The notes under the pieces were generated by a model. That model made no database searches and was not told the origin of the DNA. It worked only from the letters and a program-made list of their open reading frames with translations. Of a DNA stretch of 23,982 nucleotides, positions 6,367 through 14,451 are shown piece after piece; the first letter of the stretch is position 1, and every line of letters starts with the position of its first letter. The DNA is from an uncultured Verrucomicrobia subdivision 3 bacterium. Lineage in GTDB: Bacteria > Verrucomicrobiota > Verrucomicrobiae > Limisphaerales > UBA11358. The position numbers and the translations under genes were made by a program. The stretch spans positions 1 through 23,982 of the forward strand of contig CAINDH010000024.1 in NCBI GenBank assembly GCA_903847285.1, read 5' to 3'.

Positions 6367-7797
6367 ATGCACCCGCTCGCCCAACTCGATCACGCCCACG
6401 TCTGGCATCCGTTCACGCAGATGCGCGACTGGCTAAAGCGCGAGCCGATCGTCATCACGTCCGGCAAGGGTGCGGTTCTGCGCGACATCCACGGCAAAAA
6501 ATATCTGGATGCCAACGCCTCCATCTGGACAAACCTGCACGGACATCAGCATCCAAAAATCAATGCGTCCATTGCGCGACAGTTAAATAAAATCTCCCAC
6601 AGCTCGGCGCTCGGCTTTGCGAACGAGCCAGCAAGTTTGCTGGCGGGGAAATTGGTCGGCGCGGCGAATTTTAAACCGAACATTAAAGATTCAAAACTGG
6701 AGAAAGTTTTTTTTAGCGACGACGGCTCCACTGCGCTCGAAGTCGCCTTGAAGCTGGCTTACCAATACACGCTCCGCACGCGCGGCCAGAAATCTAAACC
6801 ACGCTTCCTATCACTTGATGGCGCCTATCATGGCGACACCATCGGGGCGACCTCTCTCGGTCACATTGATTTGTTTCACAAGGCTTATGGCGGAATGCTG
6901 TTTCCGACGGACAAGGTAATGTCGCCGTATTGCTACCGCTGCCCATTCAACAAGGCCAAGCCAGAGCGCACGGACGCAAGAACATCCCGGAAGTGCAGTT
7001 GGGAATGTGTCAGCCTCTTGGAAAAGAAGTTTTCCGCGCAAAAGAAAAAAGGAAATCCCTACGCCGCCTTTGTCTTCGAGCCACTAATGCAAGGCGCTGC
7101 CGGGATGATTCCGCAGCCAAGCGACTGGTTGAGCCAGGTGACGGAGATCGCACGCAGCCACGGGGCGCTGTTGATTGCGGATGAAGTGATGACGGGATTT
7201 GGGCGAACCAATTCAGCATTAAAAACTAAAAATTCAAAACCGGGATGGCTGTTTGCGGGTCAGGAAGAAAACGTGCAAACAGATTTTCTTTGCCTCGCCA
7301 AAGGTCTGACCGGCGGCTATCTGCCCATGGCGGCGACGTTGACAACGAAAAAAGTTTTCAACGCGTTCCTCGGCGAATACGCGGAGTTCAAAACATTTTT
7401 TCACGGCCACAGTTTTACCGGCAACCAACTTGGCGCGGCGGCGGCGCTGGCGAGCCTGGAGATTTTGCAGACGAAGGAATCCGTGCTTCAGCGCGCGCGA
7501 CTGCAACAGTGGCTGCGTGAAGAATTGCAAACTCTCTGGGCGCTGCCAAACGTAGGAGACATCCGGCAAGTCGGGCTGGTCGCGGGAATTGAACTGGTGA
7601 AAAACTGGCGGACGCGTGAGCCGTTTGCGTTGCGCGAGCGTGCGGGCATCCGGGTATGCGAGGCGATGGCCAAGCGCGGTGTGCTGACGAGGCCTATCGG
7701 CAATGTCATTCCGCTGTTCCCGCCGTATTGCACCACGCGGACGCAGTTGCAGACGATGGTGAGGGCGTTGCGTGAGGCGGCGCAGGAAGTTTTCTAA
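6367..7797 (+). CDS. bioA: Adenosylmethionine-8-amino-7-oxononanoate aminotransferase
   Basis: This 476-residue class III aminotransferase converts 8-amino-7-oxononanoate to 7,8-diaminononanoate, the step after BioF. Signatures: HVWHPFTQMRDW near the N-terminus, SIWTNLHGHQHPKIN, KVFFSDDGSTALEVALK, DGAYHGDTIGATSLG, LLIADEVMTGFGRT (D272 binds the PLP ring nitrogen), LCLAKGLTGGYLPMA with PLP lysine K312, and FFHGHSFTGNQLGAAAAL. Residues about 281-297 (starting NSALKTKNSKPGW) are an extra segment just after FGRT, where most homologues go almost directly to the next strand; it is encoded by a 7-bp-periodic AT-rich stretch. A second such stretch encodes about residues 101-111. Both keep the frame. 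The gene follows bioF by 18 bases and ends at a strong terminator. Confidence 0.92.
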   Translation: MHPLAQLDHAHVWHPFTQMRDWLKREPIVITSGKGAVLRDIHGKKYLDANASIWTNLHGHQHPKINASIARQLNKISHSSALGFANEPASLLAGKLVGAANFKPNIKDSKLEKVFFSDDGSTALEVALKLAYQYTLRTRGQKSKPRFLSLDGAYHGDTIGATSLGHIDLFHKAYGGMLFPTDKVMSPYCYRCPFNKAKPERTDARTSRKCSWECVSLLEKKFSAQKKKGNPYAAFVFEPLMQGAAGMIPQPSDWLSQVTEIARSHGALLIADEVMTGFGRTNSALKTKNSKPGWLFAGQEENVQTDFLCLAKGLTGGYLPMAATLTTKKVFNAFLGEYAEFKTFFHGHSFTGNQLGAAAALASLEILQTKESVLQRARLQQWLREELQTLWALPNVGDIRQVGLVAGIELVKNWRTREPFALRERAGIRVCEAMAKRGVLTRPIGNVIPLFPPYCTTRTQLQTMVRALREAAQEVF

Positions 7798-7818
7798 ACA
7801 GCCCTAGATTTTCACAAA

Positions 7819-7850
7819 AAAACGGCGCACAGAGTTCTGTGCGCCGTTTT
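7819..7850. terminator. Bidirectional terminator between bioA and the SGNH hydrolase gene
   Basis: Perfect 15-base arms (AAAACGGCGCACAGA and TCTGTGCGCCGTTTT) surround a 2-base centre; in practice the loop opens to four or more bases. A-runs and T-runs flank the stem on both sides, so it can stop transcripts of bioA (plus) and of the convergent minus-strand gene. Confidence 0.9.
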
Positions 7851-7866
7851 GATTTCGAGGGAAAAA

Positions 7867-8655
7867 TTATTTCTCGCCGAGCAGTTCTTTCAATTTCGGT
7901 TCCATGGCGCTTGCCCAGATTTTGTAGCCGGCTTCGTTGGGGTGCAGCGCGTCTGGCATGATGGTCTTGGCGATGGAGCCATCTTTTTCAATCAACTGTG
8001 AGCCGAAGTCCATGTAGAAAATATGCTGGCCGTCGTCGAGCTTGGCGAGGGCTTGATTGATTTCCAAGAGGCGACCACGTTGCGGGCTAAAGGCTTTGGC
8101 GCGCGGGAAAATTCCAAGGAGCAACACTTTCGTCTCCGGTTGGCGGACACGGATTTGTTCGACGATGGCGGTGACACCTTCGAGAATGTCAGAATCGGTG
8201 AAGGCATCCGCACCTTCTTTGTTCTTGTTGGAATTGTTCGTGCCGATCATGACGATGGCGACTTTAGCTTTGACGCCGTCGAGCTGGCCGTTTTGAAAAC
8301 GCCAAAGAACGTGCTGGGTTCCATCGCCGCTCACGCCGAAGTTCAGCACGCGGCGGTTGCCGTAGTATTCCGCCCAAATTTTTTTGCCGCCGTTTTCCCA
8401 ACCTTGCGTGATGGAGTCGCCAATGAATTCCAAATCGTATTCGCCGCTGGCTTCCTTGGCGCGTTGCAGCACTTGTGACTGGCGATTGGTGATGCCACCG
8501 GTGCGCGGCACAGGGACGATGGCGTGGTTGATGTGAATTTCTGGAACAACGACAGCGTTAGTGTCGGGAACGTTAGTTTGCGCGCGCGCCGGAATTTGAA
8601 CCGCAGCGGCAATAATGAAGGCGAGGGCGAATGAATTTAATTTGGCAGGTGTCAT
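7867..8655 (-). CDS. Secreted SGNH/GDSL-family hydrolase
   Basis: This 262-residue protein begins with a signal peptide (MTPAKLNSFALAFIIAAAVQ, likely cut after PARAQ). It carries the SGNH hydrolase blocks: FIGDSITQGW with nucleophile S81, LNFGVSGDGTQHVLWR (block II Gly), IVMIGTNNSN with N140 (block III), and MPDALHPNEAGY with D235 and H238 (block V). The arrangement is closest to the platelet-activating-factor acetylhydrolase-like esterases. Such enzymes often remove acetyl groups from sugars. It lies 54 bases downstream of a membrane acyltransferase on the same strand, so a joint role in adding and removing acyl groups on surface or dietary glycans is possible but inferred. Confidence 0.88.
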   Translation of the reverse strand: MTPAKLNSFALAFIIAAAVQIPARAQTNVPDTNAVVVPEIHINHAIVPVPRTGGITNRQSQVLQRAKEASGEYDLEFIGDSITQGWENGGKKIWAEYYGNRRVLNFGVSGDGTQHVLWRFQNGQLDGVKAKVAIVMIGTNNSNKNKEGADAFTDSDILEGVTAIVEQIRVRQPETKVLLLGIFPRAKAFSPQRGRLLEINQALAKLDDGQHIFYMDFGSQLIEKDGSIAKTIMPDALHPNEAGYKIWASAMEPKLKELLGEK

Positions 8656-8709
8656 GAACGTAAAGTGGCAAAGTGTTTTCCGTCGGTCAAACTCCGTTTT
8701 TGACAGGAA

Positions 8710-9783
8710 TCATTTCTTCGGCGGATACGGGAAGAAACGTTTGAGGTCATTCAGCCGCTTTTCATACAAGTGCCATGAGAGCGAGGCCAGCCCGATCGTG
8801 ATGGCGATGAAGAGCGGGATGCAACTCCACACGGAACCGTAAAACCACATCAGCCACTTGGGATACTTGAGCAAAGCTTGCGCGCCATCCACGAGCGGCT
8901 TGGCGAAGTTGTGGATGATGTAGATACCATAACTGATGCGTCCGATGTAACGCATCGGCGAACACTGCAAAAAGCTGCCGACCGGTCCGCGAATGCCGCC
9001 CGCCACGGTGAACACCAGCCAACCGAGCACGCAGTCCTCCGCGAGCCGTTCAAACGGTTTCAGCCAGACCGGCGAATCACAGGCGAACCACGCCGCCATG
9101 CCCGTGAGGCCGACGACGAGCAGCCATTGCAACGTTTCCCGGGGATTAGATTTTTCACGCACTAGCTTGGCGAGCAACGCGCCCATGCCGAGCGCGCTCA
9201 AACAACTTGGCATCAGGATGGCCGCTTGGATGCGGACGAAGTCGAGATGCGTCACGTTCGTGTAGAGCGCATACACCGGTGCCGCGACCATCAGCAGGCT
9301 AATTGCGGAAAACAAATAACGTGGCGGCACCAGGAAGATAAACACCGGCCAGAAAATGTAAAATTGTTCCTCCACCGCCAGCGACCAGAAATGACTCAAC
9401 GCCCCATACCAGCCGTGCTGATAAAAAAGTATGTTTGAAAGGTAGCTGACGTGCCACGGCCAGGTCAGGCGGGCGCTTTCGGCGTCCAGTAGACACGCCA
9501 CGCCAAACGCAACGTAGAACACCGGGAAAATCCGAAGGAAGCGACGAATGTAAAATTGCTTGAGCACCTCCGAACGCAAGGCGACCGAGTGATTATCGAG
9601 CAGAATTCCCGTTATCAGAAACCCGCTGATGACAAAAAAAGTTTCCACCCCGAATTCCGCGCCAGAGAAAGTTTTTCCGTCGAAGCCAAAATACCCACCC
9701 CAGTGGCTCCACGCCACCGCCGCCACGCATAACGCGCGCAAGCCGTCGAGCTGACGCATATAAGCCGCATTTTTTTCAGCCAT
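8710..9783 (-). CDS. Acyltransferase family 3 membrane protein (OafA/YrhL type)
   Basis: This 357-residue integral membrane protein has the acyltransferase-3 signatures: YMRQLDGLRALCVAAVAWSH near the N-terminus (with H27), GVETFFVISGFLITGILL, FYIRRFLRIFPVFY and SHFWSLAVEEQFYIFWPVFI. Around ten hydrophobic segments follow. Family members transfer acetyl or other acyl groups to exported sugars, peptidoglycan or lipids. The ATG at 9783 is chosen; an upstream in-frame TTG at 9825 would add 14 residues unrelated to the family start. The gene lies 51 bases after the OFA transporter and 54 bases before the SGNH hydrolase, all on the minus strand, so the three may form one transcript. Substrate unknown. 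Confidence 0.88.
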   Translation of the reverse strand: MAEKNAAYMRQLDGLRALCVAAVAWSHWGGYFGFDGKTFSGAEFGVETFFVISGFLITGILLDNHSVALRSEVLKQFYIRRFLRIFPVFYVAFGVACLLDAESARLTWPWHVSYLSNILFYQHGWYGALSHFWSLAVEEQFYIFWPVFIFLVPPRYLFSAISLLMVAAPVYALYTNVTHLDFVRIQAAILMPSCLSALGMGALLAKLVREKSNPRETLQWLLVVGLTGMAAWFACDSPVWLKPFERLAEDCVLGWLVFTVAGGIRGPVGSFLQCSPMRYIGRISYGIYIIHNFAKPLVDGAQALLKYPKWLMWFYGSVWSCIPLFIAITIGLASLSWHLYEKRLNDLKRFFPYPPKK

Positions 9784-9834
9784 GCGCGCAGAGGAAAACG
9801 GTTTTGAACAAGCAATGCAAACCAATTGAACCGG

Positions 9835-11061
9835 TCACGCGGTAGAATTTTTTGGCGGCTTCATGAAGAGTGTCAACGCCGCACCGCCGAGGAGGAACGC
9901 CCCAGCCACGGTAAAGGACGTTTGGTAACTGCCATTCGCAGCGGTCGTGAGCATCTGCTGCAAGCGGCTCAAGAAAAACCCGCCCACGCCCCACGCGGTG
10001 AACAGGATTCCGTAGTTCACCCCAAAATTTTTCAAACCCCAGAAATCCTTGGTGAGCGACGGAAACAGCGCAAGGTTGGCTCCGTAGTTGAAACCGATGA
10101 AGGTGGCGAGTAGAACAATCAGCAGCGGGGTGGTTTCTTTGCTCGCCGTCACGGGTATGGCGATAAACATAAGCGCAGCCTGGATCGCCAGCACAAGCAT
10201 CAGCGTCCAGCGACGGCCGATTTTGTCAGAAAGTATTCCGGCGATGATGCGGCCACCGGCATTGCCAATCGCCATCACAGCCACGGCGATGAAGGCATTT
10301 ACACCCATGCTTTTCTTAGCCATGCCGCTGACACTGCTGATGACCATCAAGCCTGCTCCCGCACCGATGAAATAAATCGGCCAAAGCAAATAAAACATCG
10401 GCGTTCGTAGCATTTGACTGGCGGTGGCACTAGCGGCAACAGCTTTCGCAGTTGAAGAATTTTGTGGCGCGGCCACGAAGCCGACAGGTGGATTCTTAAG
10501 CAATTGCGCGAGGCCAATGACGATGATCGTGAACGCCACGCCGAAAATAAGCATGGATTTTTGCAGGCCAAAGTGGCCAAGCAGGTATTGGGACAGCGGC
10601 GCGAGATAAATTGGGGCCAACCCAAATCCAGCGACCACAATCCCAGCGATAAGTCCTGTTTTCGCAGGCGGAAACCATTTTAACGCAGGCGGCGTGGTGG
10701 ATGAGTAACCAAAGCCAATGCCAACGCCTACTAGCACGCCAAAGCCAATCAACCAGGTAGAATAGCTATTGGTCGTAGAAATCAAAACCATGCCCGCGCC
10801 AACGAGAACTCCGCCGATGGATGCCGTCACGCGTGGGCCAAACTTGTCCTGACAGCGCCCAGCGAGAATCATGGCGAAGGCAAACACTAGGCAGCAGAGT
10901 GCATAGGGATCATTGAGCTGGTCGCCCTTCCAGCCGAAATCTTTTTCGATAGCCGTCTTGAACATACTCCAAGTGTAGAGGATGCCGAGGGCGAGATTGA
11001 TGCCGAGGCCGGAGAATGCGACGAGCCAGCCGTGATTTTTGGAAGGGATTTCCGTTGCCAT
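9835..11061 (-). CDS. OFA-family MFS transporter (oxalate/formate antiporter-like)
   Basis: This 408-residue protein has about twelve membrane segments and the OFA subgroup start (NLALGILYTWSMFKTAIEKDFGW), a loop with GRCQDKFGPR between helices 2 and 3, and the helix 4-5 region VGIGFGYSSTTPPALKWFPP followed by KTGLIAGIVVAGFGLAP. The second half has DKIGRRW. OFA members exchange small carboxylates such as oxalate and formate, but many are uncharacterised, so the substrate is open. It is the first gene of a possible three-gene minus-strand run and is divergent from the zinc-ribbon gene at 11339, with 277 bases between them; I see no clear regulatory motif in that spacer. Confidence 0.85.
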   Translation of the reverse strand: MATEIPSKNHGWLVAFSGLGINLALGILYTWSMFKTAIEKDFGWKGDQLNDPYALCCLVFAFAMILAGRCQDKFGPRVTASIGGVLVGAGMVLISTTNSYSTWLIGFGVLVGVGIGFGYSSTTPPALKWFPPAKTGLIAGIVVAGFGLAPIYLAPLSQYLLGHFGLQKSMLIFGVAFTIIVIGLAQLLKNPPVGFVAAPQNSSTAKAVAASATASQMLRTPMFYLLWPIYFIGAGAGLMVISSVSGMAKKSMGVNAFIAVAVMAIGNAGGRIIAGILSDKIGRRWTLMLVLAIQAALMFIAIPVTASKETTPLLIVLLATFIGFNYGANLALFPSLTKDFWGLKNFGVNYGILFTAWGVGGFFLSRLQQMLTTAANGSYQTSFTVAGAFLLGGAALTLFMKPPKNSTA

Positions 11062-11338
11062 GATTTTGGGTTGGCGGACGCTAACAAAAGTGCTGACAAA
11101 CTGGCGAGCCTGATTTTGAAAAATTTGGTATTATGCCGCGTTGGAGGCAGCGAGACAGGCATTTCCTCAGACCGGTGACCGCAGCGCAACCGGCCCCAAC
11201 CAACCACTTCCAACCCCGACCAGTGACGCGCCATTTCCAGCTGATTTACAGGGGTTTTTGTTTGGAATTGACCTTGTCGTTTTATGCGGTAGCCTCCTGT
11301 CACCGTTCGATGCATGAAGCGTTGGCGGTAATTTCTTT

Positions 11339-11524
11339 ATGTCTGAAGGATACTGCGTCAAGTGCAAGGCCAAAAAGCCCATCGCCGATGGCGTTGAGGA
11401 AACCATGAAGAATGGCCGCAAAGCCATGAAGGGTAAATGCCCTACTTGCGGAACCGTAATGTTCAAAATCTTGGGCAAAGCCGTTGCCGCGCCCACACCA
11501 ACCAATCCGCCGCCGACCGTCTGA
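11339..11524 (+). CDS. Small zinc-ribbon protein (DUF5679-like)
   Basis: This 61-residue protein has two CxxC pairs, C6/C9 in YCVKCKAKKP and C34/C37 in GKCPTCGTVMFKI, separated by ETMKNGRKAMKG. This is the layout of the DUF5679 zinc-ribbon family, small proteins found in many bacteria and archaea with no established role. The C-terminal Ala/Pro/Thr tail is not part of the motif. The start ATG follows AATTTCTTT, without a Shine-Dalgarno sequence. The next gene starts 6 bases after its stop, so it is very likely co-transcribed with the nucleoside diphosphate kinase. Confidence 0.85.
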   Translation: MSEGYCVKCKAKKPIADGVEETMKNGRKAMKGKCPTCGTVMFKILGKAVAAPTPTNPPPTV

Positions 11525-11530
11525 ATTTAT

Positions 11531-12703
11531 ATGTCGCAACAGCTCGCCTACGTCATCATCACTCCTTACTCGCTCCACAAATCCCGCACCGGCGGTATTT
11601 TGAGCCGACTCATCACCCGCACCGGACTTGATCTGGTTGACTTGCGGATGTTCGCGCCCAGCGCAGAACTCGTGCAGGAATACGCCGAGACCATCGTCTC
11701 CGCCCAAGACCCGCAAGATCGTAAGATTCAGGAACTCCTACGCGAATACGTCCTCCAAAATCTTTCGCCCGACCCCAAGACCGGCCTGCGCCGCCGCGTG
11801 ATGATGTTGCTTTTTCGTGGCGACGAAGCCGTGCGCAAAGTCCGCTCCGTCGTCGGCAACCTGAGCCCTAACCGTCGCGGCGGCGAAACGATTCGCGACA
11901 CTTACAGCGACCTGATCACCGAGGACAACGGCAACGTCCGTTATTTTGAACCGGCTGTGCTCGCCGCGCCCAACGTCGAAGAAGCCGAACGCAAATTGAA
12001 ATTGTGGGCAAAATATTCCGATACCGACGGCGGCATCTTGGAAAAAGTCATTTCCTACTCCCCAAATGAAGCGGGCGAGCGCACGTTAGTCCTCATCAAA
12101 CCAGACAACTTCCGCTTCCCGACCGGTCGCCCCGGCAACGTGATTGATTTCTTCTCGCGCACCGGTCTGTTCATCGTCGGCGCAAAAGTTCTCCGCATGA
12201 GCACCGCGCAGGCGATGGAATTCTACGGCCCCGTCCGCGAGTTCCTTCGCACCAAGCTCAAAGACGGCGTCAGCGCCAAGGCCAAGGAAATTCTCGAGAA
12301 AGAATTCGGCTTCAAGATCGCCGATGCCGACCAGAAAGCGCTCGGCGAGATCCTCGGCCCCATTCAAGGCGATTCTCAATTCGACAACATCGTCCGGTTC
12401 ATGTCTGGCAAAGCGCCCAGCGACATTCCGGAAGCCGACTGGACCAAGCCCGGCAGCGAAAAATGTATCGCCCTCGTCTATGAAGGCGTCGGCGCAGTGA
12501 ACAAAATCCGCGACGTCCTCGGGCCGACTGACCCGTCCAAGGCTCCCCCCGGATCTATCCGCCGCGAATTCGGCTCCACCATCATGGTCAACGCCGCCCA
12601 CGCCAGCGATTCGCCGGATAACGCCAAGCGCGAATTCGGCATCGTCAAGCCGGGTGAAAACACCTTCAAACAGATTATCACCGAAACATTCGGGAAGGTT
12701 TAA
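11531..12703 (+). CDS. ndk: Two-domain nucleoside diphosphate kinase with degenerate N-terminal copy
   Basis: This 390-residue protein is more than twice the usual NDK length (about 140). The C-terminal half (from residue 183) has the NDK signatures ERTLVLIKPD (K190), a PGSIRREFG stretch and NAAHASDSP with the catalytic H357, which normally carries the phosphate between nucleotides. An insertion of roughly 60 residues (about 240-305) sits before KCIALVYEGVGAV. The N-terminal half looks like a diverged second copy (YVIITPYSLHKSRTGGILSR, LFRGDEAVRKVRSVVGN, ETIRDTYSDL), but has no histidine where the catalytic one should be; its only histidine is H16. It is probably regulatory or structural. Function as NDK (balancing NTP pools) rests on the C-terminal half. 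It follows the zinc-ribbon gene by 6 bases and ends at a strong terminator. Confidence 0.85.
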   Translation: MSQQLAYVIITPYSLHKSRTGGILSRLITRTGLDLVDLRMFAPSAELVQEYAETIVSAQDPQDRKIQELLREYVLQNLSPDPKTGLRRRVMMLLFRGDEAVRKVRSVVGNLSPNRRGGETIRDTYSDLITEDNGNVRYFEPAVLAAPNVEEAERKLKLWAKYSDTDGGILEKVISYSPNEAGERTLVLIKPDNFRFPTGRPGNVIDFFSRTGLFIVGAKVLRMSTAQAMEFYGPVREFLRTKLKDGVSAKAKEILEKEFGFKIADADQKALGEILGPIQGDSQFDNIVRFMSGKAPSDIPEADWTKPGSEKCIALVYEGVGAVNKIRDVLGPTDPSKAPPGSIRREFGSTIMVNAAHASDSPDNAKREFGIVKPGENTFKQIITETFGKV

Positions 12704-12719
12704 AACGACTTAATTCTCC

Positions 12720-12748
12720 AAGCCCACGCCAAGTGCGTGGGCTTTTTG
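12720..12748 (+). terminator. Rho-independent terminator after ndk
   Basis: Perfect 10-base arms AAGCCCACGC and GCGTGGGCTT flank a 5-base loop, followed by TTTG, starting 17 bases after the ndk stop. Confidence 0.9.
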
Positions 12749-12843
12749 TTTGCCCCCGAGCCGCTTTGGAGAGAGCAAGCCGGATAGCAGCCGTGGCTTT
12801 TCGCCCGTTCACTTTCCCCCACAGGGGAGATGGCTAATAGTTG

Positions 12844-12867
12844 GCTGACACGAGTGAAGCTGTCAGC
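12844..12867. repeat. Inverted repeat in the ndk-GH28 spacer
   Basis: Seven-base arms GCTGACA and TGTCAGC are separated by 10 bases. A smaller hairpin (TCCCC-CACA-GGGGA) lies just upstream at about 12814-12829. The spacer from 12749 to 12979 otherwise shows no gene. Confidence 0.4.
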
Positions 12868-12979
12868 AAATTTGGGAAGTCAGGAGGCGGACGGCAAATA
12901 GCGCCGTTGTAAAGACTGGTTGCTGGCATCAAATCGCCATTGCCGGGCGAGGTTCTGGTTATCTACAATCCGGACGCAC

Positions 12980-14341
12980 ATGAAAAATTTCCGCATTGCT
13001 GCCCAGACATTCCTCTTCTGTCTGGCACTTCTTTTAAGTCGTCCGCTTACCGCCAAAGATTTCAACGTTCTAAATTTTGGTGCGAAGGGCGATGGCGTCA
13101 CACTCGACACGGTGGCTATCCAGAGTGCAATTGACACTGCGGCGAAGTCGGGCACGGATTCACGTGTAGTGATTCCGCGCTGGCGGCATTTTCTTATCGG
13201 CACGCTGGTGTTGCGTGGCGGGGTTGATTTCCACCTCAACGGCGAACTGATTATCAGCACAAACCAGGCGGACTATTCCAGCGACGGCGTCATCACGGCC
13301 AGCAACGCGCCCAACATCAAAATCACCGGTAGCGGCAACATCAGCGGGCGTTCGCTGGAATTCATGACCAGCTACGACGCCGCGGATGAATGGTGGCTGT
13401 TCAAAGAATGGCGGCCAAAAATGTTTGTGCTGACGGGCTGCACGAATCTCGTCGTGCGCGACATTACCTTCGGCGACGCGCCGTTCTGGGGGCTGCATAT
13501 GCTTGGTTGCGAAAACGTCCTCGTGGAAAACGTCACCATAAAAAACCGGCTCGACGTGCCGAACGATGACGGCATTGATCCCGACCATTGCCGCAACGTG
13601 GAAATCCGCAACTGTGACATCACGTGTGGCGACGACGCCATCGTCATCAAGTCCACGCGGCAGACAAACAACTTCGGGGACTGCGCACACATACGCGTCC
13701 ACGACTGTAAAATTCTGACGCAGGATGCCGGCCTGAAGATTGGCACAGAGACTACGGGGAAAATTTATGACGTGTTGTTTGAGCGCTGCCAAATTATTTC
13801 CAGTAGTCGCGGCCTGGCCATCCAGTTGCGCGATGAGGGCGATGTTTCCGGCATCACTTTTCGCGATATTAAATTGGTTTCGCGCTACCACAGCGATCCA
13901 TGGTGGGGGCGAGGCGAGGCCATCTCGTTCACGGCACACCAGCGCAATCCCGGCGGCAAGCTCGGCAAACTTCACGATATCACAGTAAAAAATATTTCTG
14001 GCAAAGCGGAAAACAGCGTGCGCATCCATGGCAGCGCTGCGAGCCACATCGAAAATGTGAAATTGGAAAATGTCACCATCGCGTTCGCACGCTGGACGAA
14101 ATACCCTGGCGCGGTTTATGACAACCGCCCGACGAAAGTTCTCCCACCCATCGAGCCACACGCGATGGATGCATTCAGCCTGCGCTATGTTGACAACATT
14201 GCCCTCACGAATTGCGCGGTGACGTGGGCCACCAACAGCCCGGCATATTTTCAAAACGCGGTACAAGTAGAGGACGTAACCGGTTTCAAAATCCACGGCT
14301 TCAAGGGCAACACGTCGAAGCATCTCATTCTGGAAAAATGA
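12980..14341 (+). CDS. Secreted GH28-family (polygalacturonase-like) protein, altered active site
   Basis: This 453-residue protein has a signal peptide (MKNFRIAAQTFLFCLALLLS, cut near LTAK). It then shows the pectate-lyase-like start FNVLNFGAKGDGVTLDTVAI and a right-handed beta-helix. GH28 signatures are present: NDDGIDPDHCRNVEI (D197) and CGDDAIVIKS (D218, D219), the three catalytic-site aspartates. However, the usual GHG motif reads DAG (249-251) and the usual RIK reads AIQL within RGLAIQLRDEGDVSGI, so the conserved His, Arg and Lys of classical polygalacturonases are missing. This suggests a divergent GH28 subfamily acting on another uronic-acid or rhamnose-containing glycan. The start at 12980 is chosen for the signal peptide; an upstream in-frame ATG at 12920 would place 20 unlikely residues before it. 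Confidence 0.85.
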   Translation: MKNFRIAAQTFLFCLALLLSRPLTAKDFNVLNFGAKGDGVTLDTVAIQSAIDTAAKSGTDSRVVIPRWRHFLIGTLVLRGGVDFHLNGELIISTNQADYSSDGVITASNAPNIKITGSGNISGRSLEFMTSYDAADEWWLFKEWRPKMFVLTGCTNLVVRDITFGDAPFWGLHMLGCENVLVENVTIKNRLDVPNDDGIDPDHCRNVEIRNCDITCGDDAIVIKSTRQTNNFGDCAHIRVHDCKILTQDAGLKIGTETTGKIYDVLFERCQIISSSRGLAIQLRDEGDVSGITFRDIKLVSRYHSDPWWGRGEAISFTAHQRNPGGKLGKLHDITVKNISGKAENSVRIHGSAASHIENVKLENVTIAFARWTKYPGAVYDNRPTKVLPPIEPHAMDAFSLRYVDNIALTNCAVTWATNSPAYFQNAVQVEDVTGFKIHGFKGNTSKHLILEK

Positions 14342-14451
14342 ATCAGGTCATCTGCAGAGTCGCCCTCCCCGGCTTTTATCGCGACCCGTCCACCATCTGT
14401 GCGGAGGATGCAAATTTTAATTAACGTCCAGCCAACGGCTAAAAATTTTCG

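Noticed and set aside
5158..7797. Frameshift or decay of bioF and bioA because of inserted repeats
   Set aside because: All catalytic motifs and both PLP lysines are present and the frames are continuous.
13160..14323. Minus-strand open frame of 387 codons
   Set aside because: It is antisense to the GH28-family gene, which has a signal peptide and clear family motifs; the antisense product has no recognisable domain.
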